A stretch of DNA of 9,506 bases from Spirochaetia bacterium UBA5368 (GCA_002407865.1 DHPI01000004.1:76682-86187); one strand, 5' to 3'; positions 1 through 7,086 are shown, numbered from the stretch's first letter. The notes: generated by a model from the letters alone, not told the origin. A program made the numbers and translations.

Positions 1-39
1 ATTACAAATCAGCTGCTCTACCGATTGAGCTACGCCAGC
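1..39 (-). tRNA. tRNA-Thr(UGU), 5' half only (cut by window edge)
   Basis: The reverse complement of these bases gives a canonical tRNA 5' half. It has a 7-base acceptor strand GCTGGCG, then TA at tRNA positions 8-9. The D arm is GCTC...GAGC, with GG in the D loop. The anticodon-stem strand GCTGA is followed by the loop TTTGTAA. The anticodon is TGT (window positions 4-6, read on the minus strand), which decodes ACA threonine codons. The 3' half (rest of the anticodon stem, T arm, acceptor 3' strand) lies beyond the left edge, so the whole molecule cannot be checked. It is transcribed away from the efflux operon. Confidence 0.93.
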
Positions 40-57
40 GAGTCCCAAGACCTTTCC

Positions 58-85
58 TTCTTAAAAGAATGTCGCATACTGTCAA
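58..85 (-). promoter_or_regulatory. Candidate sigma-70-type promoter of the tRNA-Thr gene
   Basis: On the minus strand a perfect -35 box TTGACA (80-85) is followed after 16 bases by TAAGAA (58-63) as a weak -10 box, matching the consensus at three of six positions. Transcription would start near position 51, about 10 bases before the mature tRNA 5' end at 39. That short leader is normal for tRNA genes. The -35 match and the distance are what support the call; the -10 box is poor. Confidence 0.45.
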
Positions 86-277
86 TGATTTTTTAACCAA
101 TTAGTGAAAAAATGGAAGGTGAATATGTTATTGACAGCCTGACTGTTTGAATGAAACCTGTTTGCCGATACATAGTATATCCAGAGTGGAATTCCTTATA
201 TCGCCGCCCGGATTCTGTAACGACGTGTTTGGGTGGGGCGGTTCTTCGGCGGTACTGTTATTGTTGTGACTGGCAAT

Positions 278-281
278 GGAG
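278..281 (+). promoter_or_regulatory. Ribosome binding site deciding the start of the outer membrane factor gene
   Basis: GGAG lies 5 bases before ATG 287. The reading frame is open further upstream (a GTG at 233 and a GTG at 281 are in frame). Only the start at 287 places a basic n-region and hydrophobic core directly at the N-terminus, as a signal peptide needs. Confidence 0.6.
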
Positions 282-286
282 TGAAA

Positions 287-1624
287 ATGAAACGTAAACT
301 ATTTGCGGCAAGCTGCATCGTTACCGTGTGCATTTGCGGTCATGTGAGCGCCGAATCGAAAAATGTTACATTGGATGACTGCATAAAAATAGCGATGGAT
401 AATCATCCCGACATTATGGTTTCCGCAGAAGAGCAGAACAAAGCGGTTGCCGGTTACACCGCCGCAAAATCGCTGAACAAAATGAATATCTATGGAGAGG
501 CAAAAACCGTAGAGTATTTGAAGCCGAAATCCTCAACGAGCACGTTCAATGTTCCGGGTAAGGATACGTCGATCGGCCTGTTTGCGGGTGCGACAGTGTC
601 GTATTCGCTGTATGATGCCACCAAGTCGCGGAAAGAAAACCTGGCGAGAATGAACATTGATCTGTCGAGGATGAACGACATCAAGGTTCGCAGCGGTATT
701 ATGCTCAATGTCAAAACGACGTATTATGCTTATGCGTTTGCCCGTGAAAACACCCGCCTGAAAGAGGAGTTGAAGAATCAATATCAGATTAAACTTGAAA
801 AGACGCAGATGTTCCTTAAAAATGGGCAACGGCCGGTTATCGATGTTACGAAGGCGGAAGTGGACCTCGCGTCGGCGGTGCTGGAGTACGAGAAGGCGAA
901 AAACCAGGAAAATATGGCGAAAGCCGAACTGCTGTCCGCTCTCGGAATTTTTGATGAGGATATTGAAATATCGCCTCAGGCGGTTTCGGAGCTTCCGAAG
1001 GTGAGATATTCGTTGGCCGAATTGTATACGCTTGCCGAGCACAATTCGCCGGACATTCGGATTACGCGCCTTACCAGGGAAATTCAGAAGGTGAATATCG
1101 ATGTGGAAAAAGCCGCGCGGAATCTCTCTGTCGATGTTATCGCCGCGTTTGGCCTTGAAAATAAAAACATGACAGGGCAGTCGGCCGAGGAGAATATGAA
1201 AAGCGAAAACTGGAAGCCGACGTTTCATGCCGGATTCCAGGCGAGGTTCCCCATTTATACTGCGGGCGGCATCACCGCGAAAATCAACGCCGCGACGGCC
1301 GACTATAATAAATCCGTATATAACGAAAAAAAAATATTGATAAATATAAAATCGATGATTCGAACCTACCTGCAGGGGATGCGCGAACTATCAAAGCAGC
1401 TCGAGCTCTCAACCCTGATGCGGAAGAACGCTGAAAATCATCTGACGCTCGCACGCAAGAGTTATGAAATGGGAATCGGCACGCAGCTTGCGTTGCAGGA
1501 CGCTGAAACAGCGCGTATCGACGCGGAACTTTTTTATCAAAAAGCGCGGTATGATTATCTTCTGACGCTTTCGAAATTGTCGGGCACAATAGGCCTTGGA
1601 GAGGAATATTTATGCGAAAAATAA
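287..1624 (+). CDS. TolC-family outer membrane efflux protein
   Basis: A 445-residue outer membrane factor (OEP/TolC family, COG1538). As a trimer this family forms an outer membrane beta-barrel continued by a periplasmic alpha-helical tunnel, through which an inner membrane pump discharges substrate. The N-terminus (MKRKLFAAS, then a hydrophobic stretch ending HVSA) is a Sec signal peptide, probably cleaved after residue 22. The mature protein opens with the family-typical segment VTLDDCIKIAMDNHPDI at about residues 27-43. Two long helical repeats follow, roughly residues 25-230 and 240-435, the second containing LARKSYEMGIGTQLALQDAE. The length suits the family. The start at 287 is chosen for the signal peptide and the GGAG site. 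Its 3' end overlaps the membrane fusion protein gene by 13 bases, so the two are probably translationally coupled. The family call is firm; the substrate is unknown. Confidence 0.92.
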   Translation: MKRKLFAASCIVTVCICGHVSAESKNVTLDDCIKIAMDNHPDIMVSAEEQNKAVAGYTAAKSLNKMNIYGEAKTVEYLKPKSSTSTFNVPGKDTSIGLFAGATVSYSLYDATKSRKENLARMNIDLSRMNDIKVRSGIMLNVKTTYYAYAFARENTRLKEELKNQYQIKLEKTQMFLKNGQRPVIDVTKAEVDLASAVLEYEKAKNQENMAKAELLSALGIFDEDIEISPQAVSELPKVRYSLAELYTLAEHNSPDIRITRLTREIQKVNIDVEKAARNLSVDVIAAFGLENKNMTGQSAEENMKSENWKPTFHAGFQARFPIYTAGGITAKINAATADYNKSVYNEKKILINIKSMIRTYLQGMRELSKQLELSTLMRKNAENHLTLARKSYEMGIGTQLALQDAETARIDAELFYQKARYDYLLTLSKLSGTIGLGEEYLCEK

Positions 1625-2742
1625 ATGTGATGTCATGGCCGTTGAAGAAAAAGCTTGTCGCGGGGGGGCTGTGTGTTTTTGCCGTTGTGCTTCTGATTAT
1701 CATCGTGAGAAGCTGTGGGGTGGCCACCGATATTGTGTACAGGTACGAGCGGGTCACTGTTGGTGAGGTTACAAAGACGATATCGGTCAGCGGCAAGCTT
1801 GATGTGCTGAATTCGTATTCGGTGCTGAGTAAAATTAACGGCATAGTCAGCAGGGTATACGCTGATTTTAACCAGACGGTGAGACAGGGGCAGGTGCTGG
1901 CCACCATAGATTCGTCGGAAATTGATAATCAGATGATGAGGGTTTCAACGCAGTTGGAAAGGGCGAAACTCGATCTTGTCGGCGCCAGGATGGAACTGGA
2001 CACAAAGCAAAGCCTTTTTAAGGACAATCTGATATCGGCGAAGGACCTCGAGCAGTCAGAATTGAATTACAAGAAAATACAGACCCTGTTAAAACAATAC
2101 ACGATTGAATACAACATCGCGCTGAAAAATAAAAGTTATACGAAAATTGTTTCACCGATTGGCGGCGTAGTGATCGCAAGGGAGATCAGGCAGATGGACC
2201 TTGTAAACGTCAACAAGCTGCTGTTCGTAATCGGTCAAAAACTGGAAAAAATGTATTTAACGATAAATATCGATGAATCGGATATCGGAAGAGTGGCCCG
2301 GGGACAGAAGGTCAGCTTTACCGTAAGCGCGTTTCCGGATACGGTGTTTTCAGGCTCTATTGACCAGGTGCATTTTACGCCAATAAACAGCGGGGGCATT
2401 GTGATGTATGAAGCCATCGTATTGTGCGATAACAGCAAGCTCTTGTTAAAACCGGGAATGACGGCGACAGCGACTGTTGTTACCGCTCATAAGGAAAACG
2501 TGAAGCGGATTTCTAACGAGGCTTTGATAGTATCGCCAAGGGATATGAGGATCGAGCCTGGCAAACAATATGTCTGGAAAAAACAAAAATACGAAACTGA
2601 CGGGTTGCCGATGCGGCGAATTGAGGTGAAGACTGGAATAGTCGGCGATACATATACCGAGCTGCTCTCAGATGACGTGAAAACAGGCGACAGGGTTCTG
2701 GTTCGAATCGATAAAAAACTCAGGATAAAGGATAACATATAG
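1612..2742 (+). CDS. Periplasmic adaptor / membrane fusion protein (HlyD/MacA-like)
   Basis: A 376-residue RND/HlyD-type adaptor, most like MacA from its context. It would bridge the inner membrane permease and the outer membrane factor across the periplasm. An N-terminal membrane anchor occupies about residues 15-33, preceded by lysines. The two halves of a lipoyl-like domain lie at about 66-105 and 178-210 (SPIGGVVIAREI). Between them is an alpha-helical hairpin, about 105-172. A beta-barrel domain follows at about 213-290 (DESDIGRVARGQKV), then a membrane-proximal domain at about 297-366. At the hairpin tip, L135 and S142 match the Leu and Ser of the adaptor RLS motif, but the Arg position is T131. 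The site GGAGAGG at 1598-1604 lies 7 bases before the ATG, inside the upstream gene. An alternative start at M7 (1630) is possible but lacks a comparable site. Confidence 0.93.
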   Translation: MRKINVMSWPLKKKLVAGGLCVFAVVLLIIIVRSCGVATDIVYRYERVTVGEVTKTISVSGKLDVLNSYSVLSKINGIVSRVYADFNQTVRQGQVLATIDSSEIDNQMMRVSTQLERAKLDLVGARMELDTKQSLFKDNLISAKDLEQSELNYKKIQTLLKQYTIEYNIALKNKSYTKIVSPIGGVVIAREIRQMDLVNVNKLLFVIGQKLEKMYLTINIDESDIGRVARGQKVSFTVSAFPDTVFSGSIDQVHFTPINSGGIVMYEAIVLCDNSKLLLKPGMTATATVVTAHKENVKRISNEALIVSPRDMRIEPGKQYVWKKQKYETDGLPMRRIEVKTGIVGDTYTELLSDDVKTGDRVLVRIDKKLRIKDNI

Positions 2743-2747
2743 TCCGC

Positions 2748-3473
2748 ATGAGCAACAGGGTTATAGATATTTCCAACCTGGTAAAGACCTACCAGATCAG
2801 CGAGGAAGTTAGCGTACAGGCGTTAAAGGGGATTTCGCTGAAGGTGAAACACAGCGAGTTTGTCGCCATTATGGGGGCGTCGGGCTCTGGCAAATCAACG
2901 TTTATGAATGTGCTGGGGCTGCTGGATTCCCCGACATCTGGAAGGTATGTCCTTGATAGTATCGATGTGAGCGGCCTGAACGATAATCAGAAGGCGGAAA
3001 TACGAAATTATAAAATCGGATTTGTATTTCAAGGATTTAATCTTCTATCGAGAACGACGGCGCTTGAGAATATCGAATTGCCGATGATGTATCGCGGCGG
3101 CGTTAATGCCGGCGAAATGAGGGATAAGGCGCGCGGCCTTTTATCGCTTGTGGGACTGGCGGGAAGGGAGGGCCACACGCCGAACAGGCTTTCAGGCGGC
3201 GAGCAGCAGAGAATCGCCATAGCCCGCGCGCTGATCAATGATCCCGCCATCATTCTCGCGGACGAGCCAACGGGCAACCTCGATACGAAAAACACCATTG
3301 AAGTAATGAATATATTCACACGGCTGAACAGGGAGCTGGGTATCACGATAATCCTTGTTACGCACGAACCCGATGTCGCCGATTTTACGCATAGAAAGGT
3401 TGTGTTTAGAGACGGAGAGATTATCCAGGATACGCCGGTGCGCCGGGGCAAAACGGCGGGCAGGAAGAAGTAG
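2748..3473 (+). CDS. ABC transporter ATP-binding protein (MacB/LolD type)
   Basis: A 241-residue nucleotide-binding subunit that hydrolyses ATP on the cytoplasmic face to drive the permease encoded just downstream. All motifs are intact. The Walker A is GASGSGKST (43-51) and the Q-loop glutamine is at 95 in FVFQGFNLL. The signature is LSGGE (148-152), Walker B is IILADE (168-173) followed by PTGNLD, and the switch histidine is H206 in VTHEP. These belong to the MacB/LolD/FtsE subgroup. The tail is basic (RRGKTAGRKK). The ATG lies 5 bases after the upstream stop. The nearest purine-rich site (AAAGGA, 2727-2732) is 15 bases away, which suggests translation by re-initiation from the adaptor gene. 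In proteobacterial MacB this domain is fused to the permease; here it is a separate chain. Confidence 0.96.
   Translation: MSNRVIDISNLVKTYQISEEVSVQALKGISLKVKHSEFVAIMGASGSGKSTFMNVLGLLDSPTSGRYVLDSIDVSGLNDNQKAEIRNYKIGFVFQGFNLLSRTTALENIELPMMYRGGVNAGEMRDKARGLLSLVGLAGREGHTPNRLSGGEQQRIAIARALINDPAIILADEPTGNLDTKNTIEVMNIFTRLNRELGITIILVTHEPDVADFTHRKVVFRDGEIIQDTPVRRGKTAGRKK
3462..3465 (+). promoter_or_regulatory. Ribosome binding site deciding the permease start
   Basis: AGGA (in AGGAAGAAG) lies 9 bases before ATG 3475 and just before the ATPase stop codon. The permease frame is open back to 3355, but that would add 40 residues of basic, shadow-like sequence overlapping the conserved ATPase. The start at 3475 gives the usual MacB permease N-terminus. 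Confidence 0.65.
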
Positions 3474-3474
3474 T

Positions 3475-4656
3475 ATGAATATTAGAAACCTTGTTATTAC
3501 GGCGTTCAGGTCGCTGGCAAAAAATAAGATGCGCTCAGCCCTTACAAGCCTTGGCGTAATCATAGGTGTCGCGTCGGTTATCATGATGGTGGGTATTGGC
3601 AGCAGCGCCCGTATCGCAGTTCGCGACAAGGTGTTTACCTATGGCGCGAACGCGATGTCCGTCACGTACCGAATAAAACCGTTTTATGAAAAGGATATTG
3701 AATATCTGCGCAGAAATGTTTTACAGATCAAAAATATTACGCCGGTCGCCGCGCGCGAAACCGTTGTCGTGAAGTATAAGAACAGAATGATGCGAAGCAG
3801 GGCAAGCGGCGTGAACAATGAGTTTTTTACGATAAAAGAATGGCCGTTGCAATACGGAAGGTATTTTACATTCCTCGAGATAGCCTCGTATCAAAAAGTT
3901 GTGATACTCGGCAATACGACCAGGCTTGAATTGTTTGGCAACACCGATCCTATCGGAAAGATCGTGTTGATTAATAATAATCCCTTTATGGTTATCGGTT
4001 CGCTTTCGGAGCTTGGCCAGGCGTTGTCGGGCAGAGACCAGGACAATGTTATAATCCTTCCATACACAACTGCAGCGGTGAAAATATCGGGAACCAGGAG
4101 TTTCGAGGAAATCATCGTTGCGACGTATTCGGAAAAGATGATAAACGATACCGTTACTGAAATAAAAGAATATTTCAGGCGTGAACATGCTGTTCCCAGG
4201 AATCAACCTGATGATGTGAAAGTCAGCACGAGCAAGGAAAAACTGGAGATGGCGGAATTTATATCCAAAACCATGTCGCTTCTTTTGGCTGGTATTGCGT
4301 CAATTTCGCTCATCGTCGGCGGTATCGGCATAATGAACATCATGCTTGTGTCCGTAAGTGAGAGAACGCGCGAAATAGGCATCCGCATGGCGATTGGCGC
4401 GAAGAAGAACGATATCCTCACGCAGTTTCTGATAGAAGCCACGACCCTGAGCGCCGGAGGGGGTGTGGTGGGAATACTTATTGGGCTATTGATTTATTTT
4501 GCGATTACAGCGGCAGTAGGCTGGCCGTTTGTTTTTTCCTTTTTTTCAGTATTTGTTTCGTTTCTTTTTTCGTGTGCCGTCGGCATTTTCTTCGGATATT
4601 ATCCCGCAAAAAAAGCCTCGTCGTTGAAGCCAATTGAAGCGCTTCGATACGAATAA
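3475..4656 (+). CDS. MacB/FtsX-family ABC transporter permease
   Basis: A 393-residue inner membrane permease with MacB_PCD plus FtsX architecture. The N-terminal cytoplasmic segment (MNIRNLVITAFRSLAKNKMR) is followed by TM1 at about residues 22-42 (LGVIIGVASVIMMVGIG). A large periplasmic domain spans about 45-262. TM2 is about 266-290, TM3 about 321-345 and TM4 about 353-375. The cytoplasmic loop after TM2 carries the coupling motif SERTREIGIRMAIGAKK (295-311), and the C-terminus ends PIEALRYE, both family hallmarks. Proteins of this type act as mechanotransmitters: they move periplasmic substrates into the TolC channel rather than across the inner membrane. It starts one base after the ATPase stop (TAG, then T, then ATG). 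MacB, YknZ and LolC/E-like roles are all formally possible. The accompanying adaptor and TolC genes favour MacB-type efflux. Confidence 0.95.
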   Translation: MNIRNLVITAFRSLAKNKMRSALTSLGVIIGVASVIMMVGIGSSARIAVRDKVFTYGANAMSVTYRIKPFYEKDIEYLRRNVLQIKNITPVAARETVVVKYKNRMMRSRASGVNNEFFTIKEWPLQYGRYFTFLEIASYQKVVILGNTTRLELFGNTDPIGKIVLINNNPFMVIGSLSELGQALSGRDQDNVIILPYTTAAVKISGTRSFEEIIVATYSEKMINDTVTEIKEYFRREHAVPRNQPDDVKVSTSKEKLEMAEFISKTMSLLLAGIASISLIVGGIGIMNIMLVSVSERTREIGIRMAIGAKKNDILTQFLIEATTLSAGGGVVGILIGLLIYFAITAAVGWPFVFSFFSVFVSFLFSCAVGIFFGYYPAKKASSLKPIEALRYE

Positions 4657-4968
4657 TGTGTTAATTGGCGTGTGCATCGCCGCGGCGCGTGTCGCGGATG
4701 ATGCTTGCCGCATCCCCGCATTTGATAGTACGACAATTGTTGGAAAAATATTTATAAACTCTGTTAAGACATAATCCATAAAATACCGATACATGTAGCA
4801 GTTGGTTGCGATATGAAGCGCCGGCGTATCTGCTTTAAATGATCGCGCTCAATCGGTATATTATTGACAGAGTGATGATGTGCAGGGCCGCACACAGCGA
4901 CGATTGCGGCACGTGAAACATATTGGCACCGCGGCTTGCTCAATTTACGTAAAGCAAGGAGAACCAGG
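4657..4968 (+). other. 312-base intergenic region with two hairpins, no supported gene
   Basis: No open frame with a start, ribosome site and family resemblance was found on either strand. A hairpin lies 18 bases after the permease stop: GCATC (4674-4678) pairs with GATGC (4700-4704), and CCGCG (4680-4684) pairs with CGCGG (4693-4697). A small internal loop separates the helices, and the apical loop is 8 bases. No T-run follows, so it is not a classical intrinsic terminator. A second hairpin, GCCGCA (4887-4892) with TGCGGC (4905-4910), lies in the xerD leader. Promoter-like fragments exist (TATAAA at 4753-4758, TTGACA at 4864-4869), but none has a partner box at proper spacing. The region presumably holds the 3' end of the efflux mRNA and the xerD promoter. 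Confidence 0.55.
4956..4961 (+). promoter_or_regulatory. Ribosome binding site for a TTG start of xerD
   Basis: AAGGAG lies 7 bases before the TTG at 4969-4971, an ideal placement. The more upstream in-frame TTG at 4936 has no purine-rich site before it and would add 11 residues absent from typical XerD proteins. The 4969 start also gives 297 residues, essentially the 298 of E. coli XerD. Confidence 0.75.
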
Positions 4969-5862
4969 TTGAAAGAAATTCAGGCAATTAAAAAGTTTAA
5001 ACGTTTTTTGCAGACTGAAAAGGGATTATCGCCGAACTCGGTGTATTCGTATACCTACGATCTGAAAAAATTCAGCGATTTTCTCGCAAAAAACAGCAAG
5101 GATATTCTTTCCGCGACGCACGAGGATATTCAGCAATTTTTAAAATTCGAAAAAACGAAAAAGCATAACTCATCGAGAACACTTGCGCGTTCACTCGCCG
5201 CGATTCGCCAGTTTTATAATTATGTATCGGATACCTACGGCACTGCCGAAAATCCGACCAGCAAGATCGGAACTCCGCAGGTGGAAAAGACGCTGCCTGA
5301 TTTTTTGTCGGTCAGGGAAATTGAAGCGCTGTTCGGTTTGATTTCCGAAAATGATAGTTTCGAGTTGCGCGATAAAACAATATTTGAGCTGTTGTACTCG
5401 TGCGGCCTGCGAATTTCCGAAGCGGTTGAGCTCACAATGTCGGACTTAGATTTTGAAAACAGCTTTATCAGGGTGAAGGGCAAGGGCGGCAAGGAGCGGA
5501 TAGTCCCAGTGGGGGCCGAGGCTGTCAGGCTGTTGAAAAAATATCTTAAAGAATCGCGCCCGGATATCCTTGGCGAGCGTCCGAGCGACTATGTGTTTAT
5601 CAGTAAAAAGGGCTCCATGCTCAACAGAAAATCTGTATGGCGGCTTCTCAAGGGGTATGTCGACCGCACTGAAATAACTAAAAACATCACGCCTCATACG
5701 CTGCGTCATTCCTTTGCGACGCATCTCATCGAAAACGGCGCCGATCTGCGATCGGTACAGGAATTGCTGGGGCATATGGATATATCGACAACGCAGATAT
5801 ACACGCATCTTGCCAGGAAGGAACTGCAGAAAATCCACAAACGGTATCATCCGAAAGGATGA
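4969..5862 (+). CDS. xerD: Tyrosine recombinase XerD
   Basis: A 297-residue site-specific tyrosine recombinase. XerC/XerD convert chromosome dimers to monomers at dif during division, in the cytoplasm under FtsK control. The N-terminal SAM-like core-binding domain covers about residues 1-95 (FLQTEKGLSPNSVYSY). The catalytic domain covers about 110-290. All six active-site residues are visible: R148 (CGLRISEA), K172 (VKGKGGKER), H243 and R246 (PHTLRHSFATH), H269 (LLGHMD) and nucleophile Y278 (TTQIYTH). Numbering is within one residue of E. coli XerD. XerD is favoured over XerC by the GADLRSVQELLGHMDIST segment and the C-terminal KIHKRYHPKG. It could still be the sole Xer of a one-recombinase system, which this window cannot settle. 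It is followed 6 bases later by the SpoIID-like gene. Confidence 0.93.
   Translation: MKEIQAIKKFKRFLQTEKGLSPNSVYSYTYDLKKFSDFLAKNSKDILSATHEDIQQFLKFEKTKKHNSSRTLARSLAAIRQFYNYVSDTYGTAENPTSKIGTPQVEKTLPDFLSVREIEALFGLISENDSFELRDKTIFELLYSCGLRISEAVELTMSDLDFENSFIRVKGKGGKERIVPVGAEAVRLLKKYLKESRPDILGERPSDYVFISKKGSMLNRKSVWRLLKGYVDRTEITKNITPHTLRHSFATHLIENGADLRSVQELLGHMDISTTQIYTHLARKELQKIHKRYHPKG
5854..5859 (+). promoter_or_regulatory. Ribosome binding site for a TTG start of the SpoIID-like gene
   Basis: AAAGGA lies 9 bases before TTG 5869 and within the last codons of xerD. The in-frame ATGs at 5890 and 5902 have no such site. All three starts keep the lipoprotein signal, so the protein's fate does not depend on the choice. 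Confidence 0.55.
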
Positions 5863-5868
5863 CGCGAT

Positions 5869-7086
5869 TTGCAGCGCACTGTCTTCCTCATGAATCGAAA
5901 TATGCGAAAACGCGGGGCATGGAGCGCGCTGTGTATCGTGCTCGTTCTCTCGGTAGTTGCATCATGCACACCCTCAAGGGATTTTCTGCTGAAGCGGAGC
6001 GCGGCGACGCGTCTGGACAAACAGTATGTGCGCGTGTTGCTGCTGAACAGCGGGGACCGCGTAACGATTTCATCGAAAAAGAGAATACGGATATCAGACG
6101 TAAAAACGCGGGAGGTGTACTATGACGGAAAAGGCGGCAATGTGCATTTTTATCCTGAGCGGGTAAAAAAACCCGTTGTTGTCGAATCATGGGAAAGCCC
6201 GCTGAGCGTCAATGGAAAGCCGTACCGTGGATTGCTTGAACTGCATAATGTCGTTGGCAGGCTTCACGTGATAAATGTTGTGACGATGAGCGAATATCTG
6301 TGCGGTGTCGTGCCGTCGGAAATATCCAGTTCGTGGAACGCCGAGGCGTTGAAGGCGCAGGCCGTCGCGGCGAGAACGTTTGCGTGGTATCATCTGATAA
6401 ATAAAAAAGGGTCACAGGTTGATTTCGATGCGACCACCAGCTTTCAAGTCTATGGCGGGGCCGCCGCGGAAACCGACGCGACGAACAGGGCTGTTGCCGC
6501 CACCGACGGGGAAATTGCGGTGTATCGTGATAATCCCATTCTTGCGTATTATCACTCGACGTGCGGCGGGCATACGATCGACAACAATTATGTGTGGAAG
6601 GGAAGCGGCATTCCGTACCTGAAAGGCGTGCGCTGCGACTACTGCACGGCGTCACCGCATTTTTCATGGGAGGAACATCTGTCGCTCTATGATCTGAGAA
6701 ATTATTTAGGGAAAAAGTATACGGGCGTTGGCGCCATTACGGGAGTCAGATTTCAAAGAAACAGGGGCAGGGTCGTACAGGTGGTTATCACGCACAAAAA
6801 TGGAATTATTCGGCTTACCGGAAACGAATTTCGGTTGCTGCTGCCGGAAAAAAAAATACGGAGCATGTGCTTTACTGCCGCAAAAACCCGCGATGGCTTG
6901 ATAGTGAACGGTAATGGGTGGGGGCACGGCGTGGGGCTCTGCCAGTGGGGCGCAAACGGTATGGCCGCACGCGGCTTGACATATAGGGAGATCCTTGCTC
7001 ATTATTACAGCGGTGTCAGGATTGTCGCAATGGGCAATCGTGCTCTCCGGCATGTAAACGAAAAAAGCATTGCGGCACGCAAGTAA
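5869..7086 (+). CDS. SpoIID/LytB-domain lipoprotein, probable peptidoglycan lytic transglycosylase
   Basis: A 405-residue SpoIID/LytB-family protein. SpoIID cleaves glycan strands lacking stem peptides; the family also occurs in non-sporulating bacteria. A basic start (NMRKRG) and hydrophobic core lead to a lipobox, VVASC, so C33 is probably lipidated and the enzyme membrane-anchored. The core motif EYLCGVVPSEISSSW (142-156) contains E151, aligned with the SpoIID catalytic glutamate, and is followed by EALKAQAVAARTFAWY (159-174). Other conserved blocks are YHSTCGG (228-234), the C256-x-x-C259 pair near a position that binds zinc in some SpoIID proteins, and NGWGHGVGLCQWGANGMA (349-366). The TTG start lies 6 bases after the xerD stop, so the two are very likely co-transcribed. 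Whether it acts at the septum, in cell separation or in general wall turnover is inference. Confidence 0.9.
   Translation: MQRTVFLMNRNMRKRGAWSALCIVLVLSVVASCTPSRDFLLKRSAATRLDKQYVRVLLLNSGDRVTISSKKRIRISDVKTREVYYDGKGGNVHFYPERVKKPVVVESWESPLSVNGKPYRGLLELHNVVGRLHVINVVTMSEYLCGVVPSEISSSWNAEALKAQAVAARTFAWYHLINKKGSQVDFDATTSFQVYGGAAAETDATNRAVAATDGEIAVYRDNPILAYYHSTCGGHTIDNNYVWKGSGIPYLKGVRCDYCTASPHFSWEEHLSLYDLRNYLGKKYTGVGAITGVRFQRNRGRVVQVVITHKNGIIRLTGNEFRLLLPEKKIRSMCFTAAKTRDGLIVNGNGWGHGVGLCQWGANGMAARGLTYREILAHYYSGVRIVAMGNRALRHVNEKSIAARK

Noticed and set aside
131..180. Promoter for the efflux operon from TTGACA (131-136) or TTGAAT (147-152) with AT-rich CATAGTATAT (171-180)
   Set aside because: The good -35 box has no -10 box at 15-19 bases, and the AT-rich segment pairs only with a weak -35 box. 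A promoter must lie in this 247-base gap, but I cannot place it.
233..286. Upstream in-frame extension of the TolC-like protein by 18 residues
   Set aside because: It would bury the signal peptide behind a non-conserved segment; ATG 287 has its own ribosome site.
533..1228. Long minus-strand open frame of 231 residues inside the TolC-like gene
   Set aside because: It is antisense to a clearly conserved gene, Arg/His/Phe-rich in a shadow-like way, and has no recognisable domain.
3355..3474. 40-residue N-terminal extension of the permease overlapping the ATPase gene
   Set aside because: The sequence is a basic shadow of the ATPase frame and unlike MacB permease N-termini; ATG 3475 has an AGGA site.
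4546..4794. Minus-strand open frame reaching into the 4657-4968 gap
   Set aside because: Nearly half of it mirrors the permease 3' end, and the rest has no family resemblance or ribosome site.
4657..4968. dif recombination site near xerD
   Set aside because: No pair of 11-base arms resembling known dif half-sites around a 6-base centre was found. dif is usually distant from xerD.
5859..6125. Open frame beginning with an ATGA overlap on the xerD stop
   Set aside because: The ATGA overlap is tempting, but the product resembles no family and lies entirely within the SpoIID-like gene in another frame.
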